Positions 14,342 through 14,421 of a stretch of DNA of 14,421 nt are shown here, in pieces (positions within the stretch are counted from its first letter, which is position 1; every line of letters starts with the position of its first letter). Under the pieces are notes generated by a model that saw nothing but the letters and a program-made list of their open reading frames with translations, had not been told where the DNA came from and made no database searches. Made by a program: the position numbers and the translations under genes. Source of the DNA: JBAYJY01 sp041664945. Lineage in GTDB: Bacteria > UBP15 > UBA6099. The stretch spans positions 1 through 14,421 of the forward strand of contig JBAYJY010000109.1 of assembly GCA_041664945.1 (NCBI GenBank), written 5' to 3'.

Positions 14342-14421
14342 ATGTCGGCATGGGATGATGTACACATAAAACAACGGGTCGAAATCAACGCCAAAATGGT
14401 GAAGCAGGACATGACTTTCGG
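14342..14421 (+). CDS. 5' end of an unrecognised gene (runs off window)
   Basis: An ATG at 14342 follows AAAGGGGA (14329-14336 region) at about 6 nt and opens a frame that is still open at the window end: MSAWDDVHIKQRVEINAKMV and a few more residues. The divergent promoter and the ribosome binding site support a real start. The 26 visible residues are too few to name a family. Confidence 0.6.
   Translation, partial: MSAWDDVHIKQRVEINAKMVKQDMTF

Noticed and set aside
1..14421. CRISPR array, tRNA, rRNA or insertion sequence
   Set aside because: No regularly spaced repeats, cloverleaf-like segments, rRNA signatures or transposase motifs were visible on either strand.

Overview
The window comes from a Gram-negative bacterium of moderate to fairly high GC content. 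A TonB-dependent outer-membrane receptor, several Sec signal peptides and a multihaem periplasmic protein all require an outer membrane and a periplasm. The tungstate transporter, the System II-type cytochrome c maturation genes and the diheme protein would suit an anaerobic or redox-versatile lineage such as Geobacter-like Desulfobacterota or a candidate phylum. That placement is inference from gene content; no rRNA or other taxonomic marker is present.

Layout, left to right. Positions 1-1514 (+): the C-terminal part of an unrecognised protein, then an iron-containing alcohol dehydrogenase 16 nt downstream. Positions 1585-2913 (-): a phosphodiester glycosidase-family (NAGPA-like) protein. 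It has a recognisable promoter and a Fur-box-like 19-bp site (15/19 to the E. coli consensus) covering its -10 end and start site. Positions 2914-3376: a 463-bp control region. It also carries a good sigma70-type promoter facing right and a long leader (about 270 nt) with a dyad over the start site, tandem 12-bp repeats, a nested hairpin with a T tract and a palindrome next to the ribosome binding site.

Positions 3377-10856 (+) hold seven consecutive same-strand genes: TonB-dependent receptor, CcsA/ResC-like membrane protein, ResB/Ccs1-like membrane protein, diheme c-type protein with a C-terminal 'GDGP' domain, and the tungstate ABC transporter tupA-tupB-tupC. Spacing is tight apart from 123 nt before tupB. 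I read this as one envelope-spanning module: outer-membrane uptake, a dedicated haem-attachment pair, a diheme periplasmic protein made by that pair, and inner-membrane oxyanion import. The CcsA-like protein lacks residues normally needed for haem handling, which makes the module more unusual. This is the best candidate for an undescribed system here.

Positions 10857-11083 contain no gene but hold several inverted repeats, including a perfect 20-bp palindrome that looks like a dispersed repeat element. Positions 11084-14239 (-): a divergent EF-G-like GTPase followed by a secreted protein of unknown function, probably co-transcribed. Positions 14240-14341 hold divergent promoters, and a + strand gene begins at 14342 and runs off the window.
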